This document shows positions 63,501-64,000 of a stretch of 64,000 nucleotides of DNA, one piece after another. The stretch lies in contig VIIQ02000732.1 in assembly GCA_007449985.2 (NCBI GenBank), forward strand, positions 160,186 through 224,185. The letters are read 5' to 3'. Position 1 is the stretch's first letter, and every line of letters starts with the position of its first letter. Source of the DNA: Desmodesmus armatus (Eukaryota; Chlorophyta; Chlorophyceae; Sphaeropleales; Scenedesmaceae). Both the position numbers and the translations under genes were made by a program. The notes beneath the pieces are model-generated. The model ran no database searches and had not been told where the DNA came from. It saw nothing but the letters and a program-made list of their open reading frames with translations.

Positions 63501-64000
63501 AGGTCTTGCTGTGTGTGTGTGGTGGGGGGGGGGGGGAGGGATAGAAGGTGCAGGGAGAGGGTGGTGTGAACACGTGAGTTGCATGGAACATGAATTTACC
63601 ATGTACTGTAGTACAGTGGTGGTGGGGTGGCAGCGACGATGTCATTGTGTAGAGTAGGGTGGGGGGAGGGGTGGGGGGTTTAGATGATAGGGGGGCGTCC
63701 CACCACAGCAGCTCCTCCCTTCTCACCAGCAGCAGCGACATGAGCCCTCACATCAGCCAGGTCTTGCTGTGGGGGGGGGGGGAAGGAGGGGGGGGGGGAG
63801 TGAGCAAGGAGATTGCAGGGAGGGGTTGGTGTGGGTGTGGGTGTGTTGGTGGTGGTGGGGGGGGGGGGGGTGGGCAAAGCGACAAGGTCATGTGTAGCCG
63901 GGTGCATTGGGGGTTGAGATGATAGGGGGGATCCCACCACCGCAGCTCCTCTTTTTCACCAGCAGCAGCGGCATGAGCCCTCACGTCGGCTAGGTCTTGC
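57189..64000 (-). CDS. M3-family zinc oligopeptidase (oligopeptidase A/thimet type), partial, two frameshifts
   Basis: N-terminus lies beyond the window. Exons in order: 63335-63508 ([27 protein letters not shown]), 62512-62595 ([14 protein letters not shown]), 61904-61981 ([18 protein letters not shown]), 61452-61572 (RLPVA, PSLMTF), 60387 to ~60470 ([14 protein letters not shown], the HEXGH zinc site), 59750-59930 ([18 protein letters not shown]), 59158-59258, 58200-58282, 57851-57952 ([19 protein letters not shown]) and 57189-57309 ([25 protein letters not shown]). M3 enzymes cleave short peptides, often transit-peptide fragments in plastids and mitochondria. Exons 61452-61572 and 59158-59258 each have a length off by one or two bases, breaking frame. 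Exon 63335-63508 lacks a GT donor (AAG|TTTGTG). The gene is either decaying or has sequence errors in this homopolymer-rich stretch. Confidence 0.88.
57326..57425. repeat. (CAG)n tract beside the last M3 acceptor
   Basis: About 30 CAG units with one interruption; CTG on the gene's strand. It sits just upstream of the acceptor of exon 57189-57309. Confidence 0.95.
57611..57735 (-). repeat. Two downstream copies of the 3' end of M3 exon 57851-57952
   Basis: The exon end and donor on the plus strand, gtcacctgaatttgcgtcct then atgctgaccactgcctc, recurs as ctcacccctgaatttgcggc at about 57711 and as ctcactcaatttacagcctt then agctgaccactgcctc at about 57616. Confidence 0.85.
58362..58404 (-). repeat. 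Upstream copy of the 5' end of M3 exon 58200-58282
   Basis: The acceptor and first codons (GCTGCAG|GTGATGCCCCTGTGG) are repeated about 120 bp upstream on the transcribed strand as GCTGCAG|GTGATGCCCTCTGG. Confidence 0.8.
59261..59323. repeat. (GGGT)n tract at an M3 acceptor
   Basis: About 15 units, directly upstream of the acceptor of exon 59158-59258; on the gene strand it reads ACCC, a pyrimidine-rich acceptor tract. Confidence 0.95.
59988..60052 (-). repeat. Upstream copy of the 5' half of M3 exon 59750-59930
   Basis: Codes [20 protein letters not shown] after a GTGGACAG acceptor, nearly identical to [20 protein letters not shown] in the real exon about 110 bp downstream. It runs into a GTATGT that could act as a donor. 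Confidence 0.95.
60297..60350. repeat. (CTCA)n tract
   Basis: About 12 tetranucleotide units in an M3 intron, just after the donor of exon 60387-60470. Confidence 0.95.
60475..60550. repeat. (CAG)n tract forming an M3 acceptor
   Basis: About 25 CAG units; on the gene strand CTG units run to the acceptor of the HEFGH exon. Confidence 0.97.
60925..61330 (-). repeat. Three downstream copies of the 3' end of M3 exon 61452-61572
   Basis: The exon ends ATGACCTTCAG|GTGAGG. The same end with donor recurs at about 61311 (ACATTCAG|GTGAAG), 61092 (GTCATGACCTTCAG|GTGAGG, preceded by [12 protein letters not shown] codons) and 60937 (GTGACCTTCAG|GTGAGC). Confidence 0.85.
61658..61700 (-). repeat. Upstream copy of the 5' half of M3 exon 61452-61572
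   Basis: The exon starts GGCAG|GCTGTTAGCCGGAGC ([10 protein letters not shown]). The upstream copy, about 123 bp away, reads GGCAG|GCTGTCAGTCGGAGC ([13 protein letters not shown]) and keeps the acceptor. The flanking intron sequence is repeated as well. Confidence 0.88.
62908..63215 (-). repeat. Two downstream copies of the 3' half of M3 exon 63335-63508
   Basis: Copies at 63122-63215 ([31 protein letters not shown] then AAG|GTGGGT) and 62908-63003 ([28 protein letters not shown] then AAAG|GTTTGT). Both keep good donors. Both stop matching at the same exon position and share further intron sequence (ccacaatgaca). Confidence 0.95.
63698..64000 (-). repeat. Two upstream copies of the 5' half of M3 exon 63335-63508
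   Basis: Copies at about 63698-63770 and 63930-64000 code [15 protein letters not shown] and [20 protein letters not shown], against [20 protein letters not shown] in the full exon. Neither contains the exon's 3' half. The outer copy is cut by the window end. Confidence 0.95.

Overview
The window looks like nuclear DNA of a green alga, probably Chlorophyceae. It encodes a eukaryotic ribosomal protein (eS6) with many GT-AG introns, a ClpS adaptor with a plastid-type leader, and a KDZ-type transposase. It also encodes large alanine/glutamine homopolymer proteins, and it is full of CTG/CAG microsatellites and G/C homopolymers. Class-level placement is an inference; no ribosomal RNA or barcode locus is present.

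Layout: (1) 610-6705, minus: intact 13-exon KDZ transposase-like gene (1118 aa by my splice model). (2) 8804-13080, minus: two-exon, 1320-aa low-complexity protein. (3) 14639-22080, minus: six-exon, 2004-aa protein with Cys-rich zinc-binding-like modules and a Gln-rich repeat tail. (4) 24491-25375, minus: ClpS-like plastid adaptor, divergent from (5) 25989-28148, plus: glycerophosphodiester phosphodiesterase. (6) 31000-35834, plus: tandem universal-stress-protein gene. (7) 38565-44578, plus: secreted repeat protein (about 1613 aa). (8) 47188-55772, plus: ribosomal protein eS6 (seven exons), with a 4.3-kb intron holding a degenerate satellite array. (9) 57189 to beyond 64000, minus: M3-family metallo-oligopeptidase, truncated by the window edge and carrying two frameshifts. 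The genes do not form an evident pathway; they are ordinary nuclear neighbours. Exon models for genes 1-5, 7 and 8 were checked by reading frame and add up to whole codons.

The most unusual signal is structural. In at least six of the nine genes, partial copies of an exon sit in the adjoining intron or flank. Copies upstream of an exon carry its 5' half plus the acceptor side. Copies downstream carry its 3' half plus the donor side. Examples are the M3 exon at 63335-63508 (two copies on each side), the USP exon at 33561-33723 (one copy upstream, three near-identical 256-bp copies downstream), eS6 exons 1, 2, 4 and 5, and the 3' ends of genes 2, 6 and 9. I call these exon-edge echoes; local tandem duplication with one breakpoint inside the exon and one in the intron would explain them and would be a route to intron growth. 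Two associated features are G-runs that mostly lie on the transcribed gene's sense strand, and CTG arrays placed directly before splice acceptors.
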